Origin: Bacteroidota bacterium
Lineage (GTDB): Bacteria; Bacteroidota; Rhodothermia; Rhodothermales; Bin80
Assembly: GCA_026702635.1 (NCBI GenBank)
Contig: JAPPBZ010000230.1
Span: forward strand, 1-11,654
Direction of reading: 5' to 3'
DNA: 11,654 nt
Made by a program: the position numbers and the translations under genes. The stretch's first letter is position 1; each line of letters starts with the position of its first letter. The notes under the pieces were generated by a model. It searched no databases. It worked only from the letters and a program-made list of their open reading frames with translations, and was not told where the DNA came from. Below are positions 1 through 7,500 of this stretch, piece after piece.

Positions 1-724
1 GTTGCGGTCCGAGCCATGGCTCGGGACTCCGCCCTTCGGATTGGTAACACCCAGACCACTGATCTGGCGTTAGTCCGGCTACTTTTGCAACCAGCGCAGC
101 AGTTTCGTAGCATTGAGTGGGGTATGGATCATTTTCTTTCAAAATTCGTGTGGGAAGGCTGTGAGCGCTGAAGATCACGTGCACACTGGCTCGGTCCTCT
201 TCAGGAAATCGCTCCAGACCAATGTGGACCCGTTTGGCGAATGCATCAATCAGTCCCGGATCATTGTGATAGCTCTGGATATGGGAAAAATCAATCTGGC
301 CACGATAGAAGTTGAGTCCCGCATCTATTTTTTTCTGGTACTTCGCAATGCTCATCCGACTGTACTGGGGCGCAAGGACCATACTGACGGACCGGGTAAT
401 TCCGTCCTGGATCATGTCACCGACCGTTTCTTCAATCCATGGAGCCCAGTGACGCATTCCCAGGTAGGGTTTGAAATATGTCGGGCCACTAGGTGGATTC
501 AGAAGATCCGTTACAGCACGGGTCGTTTCGATGGTCAACTCCAAAAGTGGAGAGGATCCACCGATCGACCGATAATTGCGTGTAATTTCCTCAATCAGCG
601 CTTTTGATGTCGTTCGTCCAGCACGAATATCAGCCAGGTAGCCCGGTATATCTTCAAGTTGATCCGGGCCCCCATAGGCCATAAACAAAATGCCGATCGG
701 GTTTTCAGGATTAACCATGGTCAT
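1..724 (-). CDS. cpfC: Ferrochelatase, probably coproporphyrin ferrochelatase (N-terminal 241 residues; truncated by window edge)
   Basis: Inserts ferrous iron into a porphyrin. With hemQ in the same operon the likely substrate is coproporphyrin III (CpfC) rather than protoporphyrin IX (HemH). I translated the minus strand: the frame is open from ATG 724 to the window edge. Visible family motifs are an N-terminal LFMAYGGP (13-20), YRSIGGSSP (51-59), a SAHSLP motif (186-191) whose His188 matches the metal-inserting histidine, and GRSPEPWLGP (231-240). A full-length enzyme is about 310-350 residues, so roughly a quarter to a third is missing, including the second catalytic region with the conserved Glu. 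Two in-frame ATGs exist (724 and 718). They overlap the end of hemE by 14 or 8 nt, and neither has a clear Shine-Dalgarno, so translation is probably coupled to hemE. Identity as a ferrochelatase is firm; substrate is inferred from context. Confidence 0.95.
   Translation of the reverse strand, partial: MTMVNPENPIGILFMAYGGPDQLEDIPGYLADIRAGRTTSKALIEEITRNYRSIGGSSPLLELTIETTRAVTDLLNPPSGPTYFKPYLGMRHWAPWIEETVGDMIQDGITRSVSMVLAPQYSRMSIAKYQKKIDAGLNFYRGQIDFSHIQSYHNDPGLIDAFAKRVHIGLERFPEEDRASVHVIFSAHSLPTRILKENDPYPTQCYETAALVAKVAGLTPDQWSGCYQSEGRSPEPWLGPQ
9..24. repeat. 16-bp perfect palindrome inside the ferrochelatase gene
   Basis: CCGAGCCATGGCTCGG is its own reverse complement and sits 8 nt from the window start. 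It falls on the codons of the conserved SPEPWLGP motif, so coding constraint explains part of it. It may also be where assembly stopped. No function is claimed. Confidence 0.5.
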
Positions 725-1739
725 AGCTGTGTACGTAGTCCACCAGTCGTGCTACATTTTCAACCGGCGTTTCTGGCAGGATTCCGTGTCCAAGATTAAA
801 GATATGGCCTGGCTGCCCAGCAATGCGTTGCATCACATCCTGGGCATGGGGGATTAGCTCGCGCCATGGCCCGAGTAGGGTGCAGGGGTCTAAATTTCCC
901 ATGATGGGTTTTTGTACCGCCCGTTGTGCTTGATCAATGGGGATACGCCAGTCAACTCCAATCACGTGACCACCCGCCGCTGCAATCAAGTCCAGATAGG
1001 TGCCCGTATTCGTGCTGAAGTGAATCACCGGAGCCTTCTTTCCGATGGTTGAAAGCACACGATGGCTGTAGGGCTTAACGTAGCGCTCATAATCGTACCG
1101 GCTGAGCGCTCCGACCCATGAGTCAAAGAGCTGTACACAGTCCACACCGGCACGGATTTGTGCGTTGAGGTAGTCAATGGTCAAGCCGGAGAGTTTGACC
1201 ATAAGGCGGTCCCAGGCCGAGGGCTCGCTGTACATGAACGCTTTCGTGTGTGCAAACGTGCGTGTGGCTCCCCCTTCGATCGCATAGCTGGCCATGGTGA
1301 AAGGGGCGCCCGCGAATCCAATCAGGGCCAGGTTTCGTGTATCCAGCTCGGGACGGACGATTTTGATTGCCTCCAGCGTCGAGGCCATGGCTTCCTGGGC
1401 AGGAGGAACTCCCAGCATGTCGATCGCTTTGGGCGTTCGAAGTGGGTTCTGAATGGAGGGGCCATGGCCTGGTACAAACGAAAGGTCAAGGCCCATACCC
1501 GCTAAGGGTGGCAGAATATCTGAAAAAATGATTGCCGCATCCAACTCAAAATGCTTCAAAGGAAGGAGGGTGATTTCGGCGGCAATTGCAGGTGTGCTCA
1601 GGGCAGATTCCATCGAATGCTGACGACGCAGCGCACGATAGTCAGGCAGGTAGCGCCCAGCCTGTCGCATGATCCAGATGGGGGTGCAGTCAACCACCTT
1701 CCCATGGCATGCAGCCAGAAATCGCTCACGTCCAGTCAT
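711..1739 (-). CDS. hemE: Uroporphyrinogen decarboxylase
   Basis: Cytosolic enzyme that removes the four acetate carboxyls of uroporphyrinogen III to give coproporphyrinogen III, the last step shared by the protoporphyrin and coproporphyrin routes. The 342 residues match the usual length (about 340-355). Hallmarks seen: the N-terminal IWIMRQAGRYLPDYR (21-35) with the substrate-binding arginines 25 and 29, IFSDILPPLAGMG (71-83) with catalytic Asp74, GFAGAPFTMASYAIEGG (141-157), VQLFDSW (202-208), and FNLGHGI (314-320) with conserved His318. The ATG at 1739 lies 30 nt after the hemQ stop and has no strong Shine-Dalgarno. The 3' end overlaps the start of the ferrochelatase gene. CCATGG hexamers are unusually frequent here (six copies). 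Confidence 0.97.
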   Translation of the reverse strand: MTGRERFLAACHGKVVDCTPIWIMRQAGRYLPDYRALRRQHSMESALSTPAIAAEITLLPLKHFELDAAIIFSDILPPLAGMGLDLSFVPGHGPSIQNPLRTPKAIDMLGVPPAQEAMASTLEAIKIVRPELDTRNLALIGFAGAPFTMASYAIEGGATRTFAHTKAFMYSEPSAWDRLMVKLSGLTIDYLNAQIRAGVDCVQLFDSWVGALSRYDYERYVKPYSHRVLSTIGKKAPVIHFSTNTGTYLDLIAAAGGHVIGVDWRIPIDQAQRAVQKPIMGNLDPCTLLGPWRELIPHAQDVMQRIAGQPGHIFNLGHGILPETPVENVARLVDYVHSYDHG

Positions 1740-1769
1740 GGGACAAAAGTGTTGGAGGCTCTATAACGG

Positions 1770-2507
1770 TCAGGAGGAAGATTGCCAGAGTGTATATCCG
1801 ACAAAGAAGGGCCCCAGGCTGCTCAAGTACCGTGAAGTCTGTTGTGTCTTACGCATCCGTTCAATTATTGCAGACAGCGGATGCAAATCCTTACTCAGAA
1901 GACCCACCACAAAATCATTGTCGTTTTGATCGAGTCCATGGCAGGCAAGTCGGATATCATGAGCATGATCGCTTCGTCCGTATGCGCGACCAATTCCACC
2001 ATGCTCCATCAGGATTTTCCGACGCTCATCTGAGCTCAAGTGTTCAAAATCACCCGAACGACGAAGTGGATACCAGATCGCCCATGGCCAGGAAGGGTTG
2101 CATATGTACCGCCTTGGGCGTTCAAATAGGGTTTCAATCAGGTCGTTTTCGTATCCAATCGCGTAGGTGCGACCGATCATCGTCCAGTCGGGGCGGCATT
2201 GCAGGCGAGAAAAATCGCTATCGTGCAGGAAGGATTGGAGCTCAGTCAAAAAAAACCGGGGGTCTTCAGAGACGGTCAGCAAGCCAATCCCTTTGGGATC
2301 ATGGAGACTGGAATACAATGCACCACAGAACCCGGTTTTTTCTATCACTCTGACTAGGGTTTGGGGTTTCGCATTCAGCCCTGTGAAGACTAACAGTTGC
2401 ATATACAGTCGGCCATCATGGTAAATGGGACGATCAGAATGTTCATCTTTCCCCTTTTCTCGCAAGTCAACTCCAGAGGTCCGATTCTCCTGTATATCGA
2501 TAGCCAT
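1770..2507 (-). CDS. hemQ: HemQ / coproheme decarboxylase (chlorite dismutase family)
   Basis: Converts iron-coproporphyrin III (coproheme) to heme b by two peroxide-dependent decarboxylations, the last step of the coproporphyrin-dependent pathway. The 245 residues comprise a charged N-terminal leader (about 1-33) and the ferredoxin-like core. Seen: IWYPLRRSG (144-152) with Tyr146 as the likely radical tyrosine, then EHGGIGRAY (168-176) with His169 as proximal heme ligand and Arg174. The C-terminal SRYLSSLGPFFVG (225-237) is typical of HemQ. The Tyr146-His169 spacing of 23 matches, from memory, actinobacterial ChdC (Tyr135/His158) rather than Firmicutes (27). A chlorite-degrading role is unlikely given the position between hemB and hemE. 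The ATG follows the hemB TAA directly (TAAATG) with no Shine-Dalgarno, suggesting reinitiation. The exact bacterial start within the leader is less certain. Confidence 0.92.
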   Translation of the reverse strand: MAIDIQENRTSGVDLREKGKDEHSDRPIYHDGRLYMQLLVFTGLNAKPQTLVRVIEKTGFCGALYSSLHDPKGIGLLTVSEDPRFFLTELQSFLHDSDFSRLQCRPDWTMIGRTYAIGYENDLIETLFERPRRYICNPSWPWAIWYPLRRSGDFEHLSSDERRKILMEHGGIGRAYGRSDHAHDIRLACHGLDQNDNDFVVGLLSKDLHPLSAIIERMRKTQQTSRYLSSLGPFFVGYTLWQSSS

Positions 2508-3494
2508 TTACTGAGTGGGTTGATTTAGCAAGCGTGCCGCTTCCAGTGCATGGTAGGTAATGATACTTTGGGCACCGGCCCGACGGATGCTGGTGAGGAC
2601 TTCGAGAATTGCGGCGGATTCATCAACATAGTTTTGCATGGCAGCGGCTTTCAGCATGGAATACTCCCCGCTTACATTATAAGCCACCAGCGGCACTTCG
2701 GGCCACCGGTCTCGGGCTTGACGAATTACATCAAGATAGGCTAGTGCAGGTTTGATCATAACCATATCGGCTCCCTCCTCTATATCCATGGCGATTTCCC
2801 GCAAGGCTTCCCGTGCGTTGCAGGGATCCATCTGATGGGTTTTTCGATCTCCAAATTGGGGTGCTCCACCTGCTGCATCACGGAAGGGCCCATAGAATGC
2901 GGATGCATACTTCGCACTGTAGGAGAGAATGGATACATCTTGATGGGCCGCGGAATCCAGCATCTCTCGGATTGCACTCACCTGGTGATCCATCATTCCA
3001 CTTGGCGCGACAATGTCTGCTCCACTGTCTGCATGAATGCGGGCCATCTCGGCCAGTAGGGGCAGAGTGGCATCGTTGGACAACTTGCCATCGTGGATCA
3101 CTCCGCAGTGTCCGTGTGAGGTGTAGGAGCAGAGGCATACATCGGTAATGAGTACTAGGTCTAGCCCAGCGTTCTTGATAGCTCGAAGGGTATCCGGTAT
3201 GACTCCCGAGGGGGACAGGGCGTGGGTCCCGGTCGCATCCTTAGACTCAGGGATCCCGAAAAGAAGAATGCCGCTCGCTCCCGCCTCTTCTGCCTCTTGT
3301 GCCGCTCGAAGAGCACCATCTATGGTATACCGGAATTGATTCGGCATCCCTTTGATCGGGCCGGCTTGTTCTCGTGTGACAAAAATGGGATAGATAAAAT
3401 CTGCCGGAGACAATCGGGTCTCCCGCACCATTCGTCGTATAGCACCGGTGGCGCGCAGGCGTCTTGGACGTCTATGTTTGTTAGGTTTATTCAA
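2508..3494 (-). CDS. hemB: Porphobilinogen synthase (delta-aminolevulinic acid dehydratase)
   Basis: Condenses two 5-aminolevulinate molecules to porphobilinogen in the cytosol. The 328-residue length fits the family (about 325-335). Both Schiff-base lysines are present: Lys195 in SYSAKYASAFYGPF and Lys248 in VMIKPALAYLD. The cysteine cluster DVCLCSYTSHGHCG (118-131) supplies Cys120, Cys122 and Cys130, the catalytic zinc site, so this is a zinc-type rather than the magnesium-type enzyme with aspartates. The start is a rare TTG at 3494 supported by GGAAG six nt upstream; no ATG occurs in frame before Met22, which would remove conserved N-terminal arm sequence. The start overlaps the end of hemD by 8 nt, and the stop abuts the hemQ ATG. 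Confidence 0.97.
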   Translation of the reverse strand: MNKPNKHRRPRRLRATGAIRRMVRETRLSPADFIYPIFVTREQAGPIKGMPNQFRYTIDGALRAAQEAEEAGASGILLFGIPESKDATGTHALSPSGVIPDTLRAIKNAGLDLVLITDVCLCSYTSHGHCGVIHDGKLSNDATLPLLAEMARIHADSGADIVAPSGMMDHQVSAIREMLDSAAHQDVSILSYSAKYASAFYGPFRDAAGGAPQFGDRKTHQMDPCNAREALREIAMDIEEGADMVMIKPALAYLDVIRQARDRWPEVPLVAYNVSGEYSMLKAAAMQNYVDESAAILEVLTSIRRAGAQSIITYHALEAARLLNQPTQ

Positions 3495-4221
3495 AGTATT
3501 CTTCCAGGGCGGCTACGAGGCCTTCAGTGGTATATGTTTTTGCTACGATGGCAACCTTGAATCCGGCATCCGCTGCCACTTGGGCCGTAATCGGGCCGAT
3601 ACAGGCTGCAGTTACAGGGATTTTGGGATCTGGAGAAACAGCGACGAAGCCCTCAACGGTTGATCCACTAGTAAAGGTAACGGCATCTGCGCCGTCTGCA
3701 AGTGCAGCGTACGCAGCATCCGGGGGGTGGTTCACATGGGTTTCGTATGCAGTCACGAGGGTAACCTTCGCTCCCCCTGCACGCAACAGTTCTACTAGAG
3801 TGGGGCGGGCTTTAGAAGCGCGTAGCAGTAGGATTGATTGGTCCTGAACAGGCCCCAAGCCAGATGCAAGAGCTTCCGCGACATACTCAGATGGGACAAA
3901 ATCCGGCGTTACACCGCGGGAATTGAGTGCTGCAGCAGTGGCTGGCCCAATCGCTGCGACGCGCACCGAGTCGGGCCAAGGGTGCTGCAGATGCTGCCAC
4001 GTATACGTAACCCCATTCACGCTGGTGAAGAGAACGCGGTCGAACGTGGCTAACTCGTTGAGTGCCTGCTGTAAGGGCTTGGGATTTGATGCGGGTTCAA
4101 TGCGAATGGTTGGAAATTCCACGACTGTGGCTCCCCGTACCTCAAGCATCTGCCGCATCGTGCCGGACTGATGCACCGGGCGCGTAACCACAATCTGTTT
4201 CCCGGCAAGAGGGCTATTCAC
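3487..4221 (-). CDS. hemD: Uroporphyrinogen-III synthase
   Basis: Closes the linear tetrapyrrole hydroxymethylbilane with inversion of ring D to give uroporphyrinogen III. The family is poorly conserved, but the two-domain pattern is clear: VVTRP (11-15), FTSVNGV (65-71), AIGPATAAAL (90-99), LLLRASKARP (131-140), then TAYET (157-161), VTFTSGSTV (181-189), CIGPITA (207-213) and TTEGLVAAL (231-239). The 244-residue length is normal for a standalone HemD; there is no fused methyltransferase domain. The start is GTG at 4221, backed by a strong GGGAGG nine nt upstream and overlapping hemC by 8 nt. Its position directly after hemC is the common arrangement and strengthens the call. Confidence 0.95.
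   Translation of the reverse strand: MNSPLAGKQIVVTRPVHQSGTMRQMLEVRGATVVEFPTIRIEPASNPKPLQQALNELATFDRVLFTSVNGVTYTWQHLQHPWPDSVRVAAIGPATAAALNSRGVTPDFVPSEYVAEALASGLGPVQDQSILLLRASKARPTLVELLRAGGAKVTLVTAYETHVNHPPDAAYAALADGADAVTFTSGSTVEGFVAVSPDPKIPVTAACIGPITAQVAADAGFKVAIVAKTYTTEGLVAALEEYFE
3501..3505 (-). promoter_or_regulatory. Shine-Dalgarno supporting the TTG start of hemB
   Basis: GGAAG on the minus strand, six nt before TTG 3494 and inside the last codons of hemD. It supports a non-ATG start for hemB. Confidence 0.55.
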
Positions 4222-5119
4222 TTTGCAGCACCTCCCTGGCGCCCATTTGATGTGCTTTTTGTGCCAGTTGTTTTCCTAGTGTCATCGCATCTGTCCCGAT
4301 TCCTGATACAGCGATTTTGCGGCGTCCATCCACAGATCGTACCTCACCGCTCAAATGAATTTCATCATCGATTTGCTCCGCATAGGCGGCGACCGGGATC
4401 GAGCAGCCTCCTCCGGCGAATTCAAGGAACGTGCGTTCGGCGGTGGTAGCGGTCCAGGTTATAGAACAGTTGATGGACTCTAGAATACGGACAACCTCCA
4501 GATCATCCTTCCGGCACTCCACAGCGAGGGCCCCTTGCGCAGGGGCTGGAAGCATAAGATTCAGGGGGATCCTCCACATGTATTTGTCGGATATGCCAAG
4601 TCTCAATAAACCAGCTTCTGCAAGTACAATGGCCTGTAGTTGTCCACTCAATACTTTCTCCACCCGGGTATCAATATTACCTCGCAGAGGCGCAATCGAG
4701 AGGTCTGGCCGAGCTGCGAGCAGTTGAGCAGTGCGCCGTAGACTTGAAGTGCCAACTGTAGTGTCCGGGGGCAGGTCATCAAGGGACAGGCCGGTTTTGG
4801 TCACCAAAACATCAAACGCTGCATGTCGCTTACAGATGGCAGCAATCATCAATTCCTTCGGTTGCTCAATCGGGAGATCTTTAAGAGAGTGAACGGCAAA
4901 GTCAATCTCGTGGTTGAGGAGCGCGGTTTCCAGCGTACTGGTAAAGAGACCGGGGTGTGAGGTGGGAAGTGGGCCGGTAGTCTGGTCTCCGATGGTTGAA
5001 ATTGTCTGAATCTGGATATCCAGTTGTGGCCTGATCACTTTCAGGAGTTGGAGAACATGATCAGTCTGAGTTCTTGCCAACACAGAGCGGCGCGTGCCTA
5101 CTCTTAATTGCCGCGTCAT
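4214..5119 (-). CDS. hemC: Hydroxymethylbilane synthase (porphobilinogen deaminase)
   Basis: Polymerises four porphobilinogen units on a dipyrromethane cofactor into hydroxymethylbilane, the substrate of HemD. Seen in 301 residues (family about 300-315): N-terminal RVGTRRSVLARTQTDHV (6-22), HSLKDLP (77-83) with catalytic Asp81, GTSSLRR (123-129), RGNIDTRV (146-153), and GGGCSIPVAAYA (236-247) with Cys239 as the cofactor-attachment cysteine. The ATG at 5119 overlaps the hemA stop in an ATGA, giving tight coupling. The 3' end overlaps hemD and contains its Shine-Dalgarno. Confidence 0.97.
   Translation of the reverse strand: MTRQLRVGTRRSVLARTQTDHVLQLLKVIRPQLDIQIQTISTIGDQTTGPLPTSHPGLFTSTLETALLNHEIDFAVHSLKDLPIEQPKELMIAAICKRHAAFDVLVTKTGLSLDDLPPDTTVGTSSLRRTAQLLAARPDLSIAPLRGNIDTRVEKVLSGQLQAIVLAEAGLLRLGISDKYMWRIPLNLMLPAPAQGALAVECRKDDLEVVRILESINCSITWTATTAERTFLEFAGGGCSIPVAAYAEQIDDEIHLSGEVRSVDGRRKIAVSGIGTDAMTLGKQLAQKAHQMGAREVLQSE
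4231..4236 (-). promoter_or_regulatory. Strong Shine-Dalgarno for the GTG start of hemD
   Basis: GGGAGG on the minus strand, nine nt before GTG 4221 and within the hemC coding region. It decides the hemD start and is the clearest ribosome binding site in the heme operon; most other genes there lack one. Confidence 0.7.
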
Positions 5120-6369
5120 TGGTCTGGCGTAGACTCCTGCAAGCCAAACAGTTGGCGAATGGTGTGTGGATCCAGTTCAGAATTGCCATGTCTGAGTTGG
5201 AGCGTCGGATCATGCAGCAGCTTCTTTACCAAAGCATTCGAAAAGTACTCAAGCTTTTCCACCACTTGCGTGTCCAGCGGCCCAAGTTCCTCCAGGGTCT
5301 GGGAAAATTCTGTTTGCCGGATCGTCTCAGCTTTTTTTCGAAGGGCAGTAATGACCGGTTCAATCTTCAGCATTTGAAGGCGCTGATCAAGAATGCCTAA
5401 TTCTTTTTCGATGATTTTTTCCACTTGCGGCACTTCTGCCTGCCTGGCGGCTTTCGACCGGGCGATCCCGTTTTTTAGATGATCAATATCCAAGAGGGTT
5501 ACGTTTGGTAACTCATTCAGGAACGGGTCGATATCTCGTGGAACTGCCAGGTCAACCAAAAGAAGTGGGCGGTTCTTTCGAGGTGTAATATGTTCGGGTC
5601 CAAGGATGATATGCGGGGCACCTGTTGCACTGATCACGACATCCGCGTTTGAAACGGCCTCCCGCAGTTCTTCAATCGGCACCGCCTGCGCACATGAATC
5701 CACGGCCAACTCTTTTGCACGATCCGGGTAACGATTGACAAACGTAAGTTTTCCGATTGCTTTTTTTCGGAGAACTTTTCCTGCCAGGCTGCCCATTTCA
5801 CCGGTGCCAATGACCGCGACGTGCAAATCATCCAACGGGCCTGCTTCAAGAAGGATGCGGTCAATTGCAATCGAGGCGACACTGATGGGGAATTTTCCCA
5901 GCGCGGTTTCGCTGCGTGCGCGCTTTCCGGTTTTGATTGCAGCCTTGAAGACCGTGGTCAGCTCCGGGCTTGCAAGCGAGGCAGTCTCTGAAGACTGGAG
6001 GCAATCATGTACCTGACGCAAAATCTGAGACTCCCCCAATACCATAGAATCCAGACCACAGGCTACACGCATTAGGTGGCGCACCGCATCCGTGGTTTGT
6101 TTGGAATAGAGATAGGATTCAGCCGTGGAAAAGTCAAAGGAACGACGCAGTAGGGACTGCAGTGCATCAGTAGCCGGTTCGGATCCATTCACGTGACCAT
6201 AGAACTCTACGCGATTACAGGTGGACAATACAGCCAACCCGTCAAAGGATGCACGCGCTGCATCAAAAAAGTCAAGTTTTTGCTGTGGAAGAAGAGTAAG
6301 GCTCTCCCGGATGTCTACCGGAGCAGCTTTGTAGCTAAGTCCAATAAGTCCCAGTGATGGATTAGCCAT
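5116..6369 (-). CDS. hemA: Glutamyl-tRNA reductase
   Basis: NADPH-dependent reduction of glutamyl-tRNA(Glu) to glutamate-1-semialdehyde, first committed step of the C5 route to 5-aminolevulinate. The 417 residues match the family (about 410-430). Domains in order: catalytic N-terminal domain with GLSYKAAPVDIRE (10-22) and STCNRVE (49-55), Cys51 being the thioester nucleophile; CGLDSMVLGESQIL (104-117); NADPH Rossmann domain with VIGTGEMG (186-193) and LVDLAVPRDID (271-281); and a helical C-terminal dimerisation domain. It is the first gene of the heme run, 69 bp after the upstream dehydrogenase, and shares an ATGA overlap with hemC. No clear Shine-Dalgarno precedes ATG 6369. Its partner HemL is not in the window. 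Confidence 0.98.
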   Translation of the reverse strand: MANPSLGLIGLSYKAAPVDIRESLTLLPQQKLDFFDAARASFDGLAVLSTCNRVEFYGHVNGSEPATDALQSLLRRSFDFSTAESYLYSKQTTDAVRHLMRVACGLDSMVLGESQILRQVHDCLQSSETASLASPELTTVFKAAIKTGKRARSETALGKFPISVASIAIDRILLEAGPLDDLHVAVIGTGEMGSLAGKVLRKKAIGKLTFVNRYPDRAKELAVDSCAQAVPIEELREAVSNADVVISATGAPHIILGPEHITPRKNRPLLLVDLAVPRDIDPFLNELPNVTLLDIDHLKNGIARSKAARQAEVPQVEKIIEKELGILDQRLQMLKIEPVITALRKKAETIRQTEFSQTLEELGPLDTQVVEKLEYFSNALVKKLLHDPTLQLRHGNSELDPHTIRQLFGLQESTPDQ

Positions 6370-6386
6370 AGAACAGCACTGAAATG

Positions 6387-6414
6387 ATTAAATAATGATC
6401 GCACAAAACGACAA
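6387..6414 (-). promoter_or_regulatory. Possible promoter for the heme operon
   Basis: In the 69-bp gap before hemA the minus strand has TTGTCG (6414-6409) and TTTAAT (6392-6387) separated by 16 nt, resembling sigma-70 -35 and -10 boxes (4/6 and 5/6 matches). The gap is AT-rich compared with its surroundings. No terminator hairpin for the upstream dehydrogenase is visible, so read-through from upstream is also possible. Confidence 0.3.
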
Positions 6415-6438
6415 TTTAAGGATAATCAGGGGAAAGCT

Positions 6439-7485
6439 TCAAATTCGATCAAAATGAGGCCGAAATAGTGCTTTCACACCACTTTTTTGCGTGAAGACCT
6501 GAAATGCGCTCTCCCATTGCGAGAGGGTAAAGTCGTGCGTAATGAGCGGGCCGGTCTTGACCGTGCCGTTCTGAAGGAGATGAATTGCACGGATCCAAGA
6601 TTCCGGTGTCGAGGCATTACTCCCAGTCACCGTGAGTTCCTTATAGCATACCTGATCCAGGTCCCACGCGATAGATTTGCCGAACAGGCCTACCTGTACA
6701 TAACGTCCACGACGGCGCACAAGGCGCAGTAGCTCTTGGGCAGCGGCTCCTGCCCCCGAACACTCGTAGACCACATCCGCCCCCAGCCCCTGGAGGGATA
6801 CATCCTGAATAAGCGCATGAATATCTCTCGTTTCCACATTGGCTACATAATCTGCCCCGAGATCATCTGCCAAGCTCAGGCGGTCCGAATCTGCACTGGT
6901 CCCCAAAACGACAACGGTTGCATGACTGGCCTTGAGGATCTGCAGGGTTAGCAGGCCAATTGCTCCCGGACCGGCAACGACGGCCAAATCGCCAGCCCGT
7001 ATAGTGGGTGCGGCGAGTAACACGCCGTGCACAACGCAGGCTAATGGCTCGGTGATGGCACCTTCACGGTAGGAGATGTGTTCGGGTAAACGGTGCACAT
7101 TCTGGGCGGGAACGACAAGGTATTCTGCAAATCCCCCATTGACCGCAGAGCCAATGGACTGCCTATCCAGACAAAGATTGGCGTGTCCGTCCCGGCAGTA
7201 ACGACAGGAATTGCATGTGCGAAAATAGGTTTCAGATGTTACCCGTGAGCCCAGGAGCCTGTCGGGAACTCCCCGACCGATTTCCACTACTTCTCCAGCG
7301 ACTTCGTGTCCTAGGACGACAGGTGGACAGGACTTGAATTCGTCATGGTAGATATGCAAATCTGTCCCGCAGAGACCGGCAGCATGTACCTTGAGTTTTA
7401 CCTGGTTCGGGCCAGGGTCAGGCTCCGGAATCTCAGATACCGCGATATGACCGATCCCCGGTGCGATCTTCATGACTGCCTGCAT
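6439..7485 (-). CDS. Zinc-dependent medium-chain dehydrogenase (threonine/iditol dehydrogenase-like)
   Basis: A nicotinamide-dependent polyol or amino-alcohol dehydrogenase of the MDR superfamily; the exact substrate is unknown. In 348 residues: GroES-like domain with GLCGTDLHIYHDEF (37-50; Cys39), GHEVAGEVVEIGRG (59-72; His60, Glu61) and TEPLAC (145-150; Glu147) forming the catalytic zinc site; a complete structural zinc set Cys91, Cys94, Cys97 and Cys105; and a Rossmann motif AGPGAIGL (171-178). The second strand ends VVVLGTSADSDRL without the acidic residue of classical NAD-type sorbitol dehydrogenases, so cofactor preference is open. The start at ATG 7485 gives the usual MQAVMK opening and lies 15 nt after the upstream PLP-enzyme stop, implying cotranscription. 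The two may act in sequence on beta-hydroxy compounds or their aldehyde products (inference). Confidence 0.9.
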   Translation of the reverse strand: MQAVMKIAPGIGHIAVSEIPEPDPGPNQVKLKVHAAGLCGTDLHIYHDEFKSCPPVVLGHEVAGEVVEIGRGVPDRLLGSRVTSETYFRTCNSCRYCRDGHANLCLDRQSIGSAVNGGFAEYLVVPAQNVHRLPEHISYREGAITEPLACVVHGVLLAAPTIRAGDLAVVAGPGAIGLLTLQILKASHATVVVLGTSADSDRLSLADDLGADYVANVETRDIHALIQDVSLQGLGADVVYECSGAGAAAQELLRLVRRRGRYVQVGLFGKSIAWDLDQVCYKELTVTGSNASTPESWIRAIHLLQNGTVKTGPLITHDFTLSQWESAFQVFTQKSGVKALFRPHFDRI

Positions 7486-7500
7486 GAGTCTACGTTAAGC

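Noticed and set aside
113..607. Long open frame on the plus strand opposite the left gene
   Set aside because: The minus strand here encodes ferrochelatase with several family motifs; the plus-strand product shows no recognisable domain and is a shadow frame.
1709..2353. 214-codon plus-strand open frame
   Set aside because: It lies opposite hemQ and the start of hemE and has no recognisable motif; the minus-strand genes account for the coding signal.
1770..2507. Chlorite dismutase (chlorite detoxification)
   Set aside because: Operon position between hemB and hemE, the Tyr146 context and the C-terminal GPFFVG pattern fit HemQ; true chlorite dismutase is normally linked to perchlorate or nitrite metabolism.
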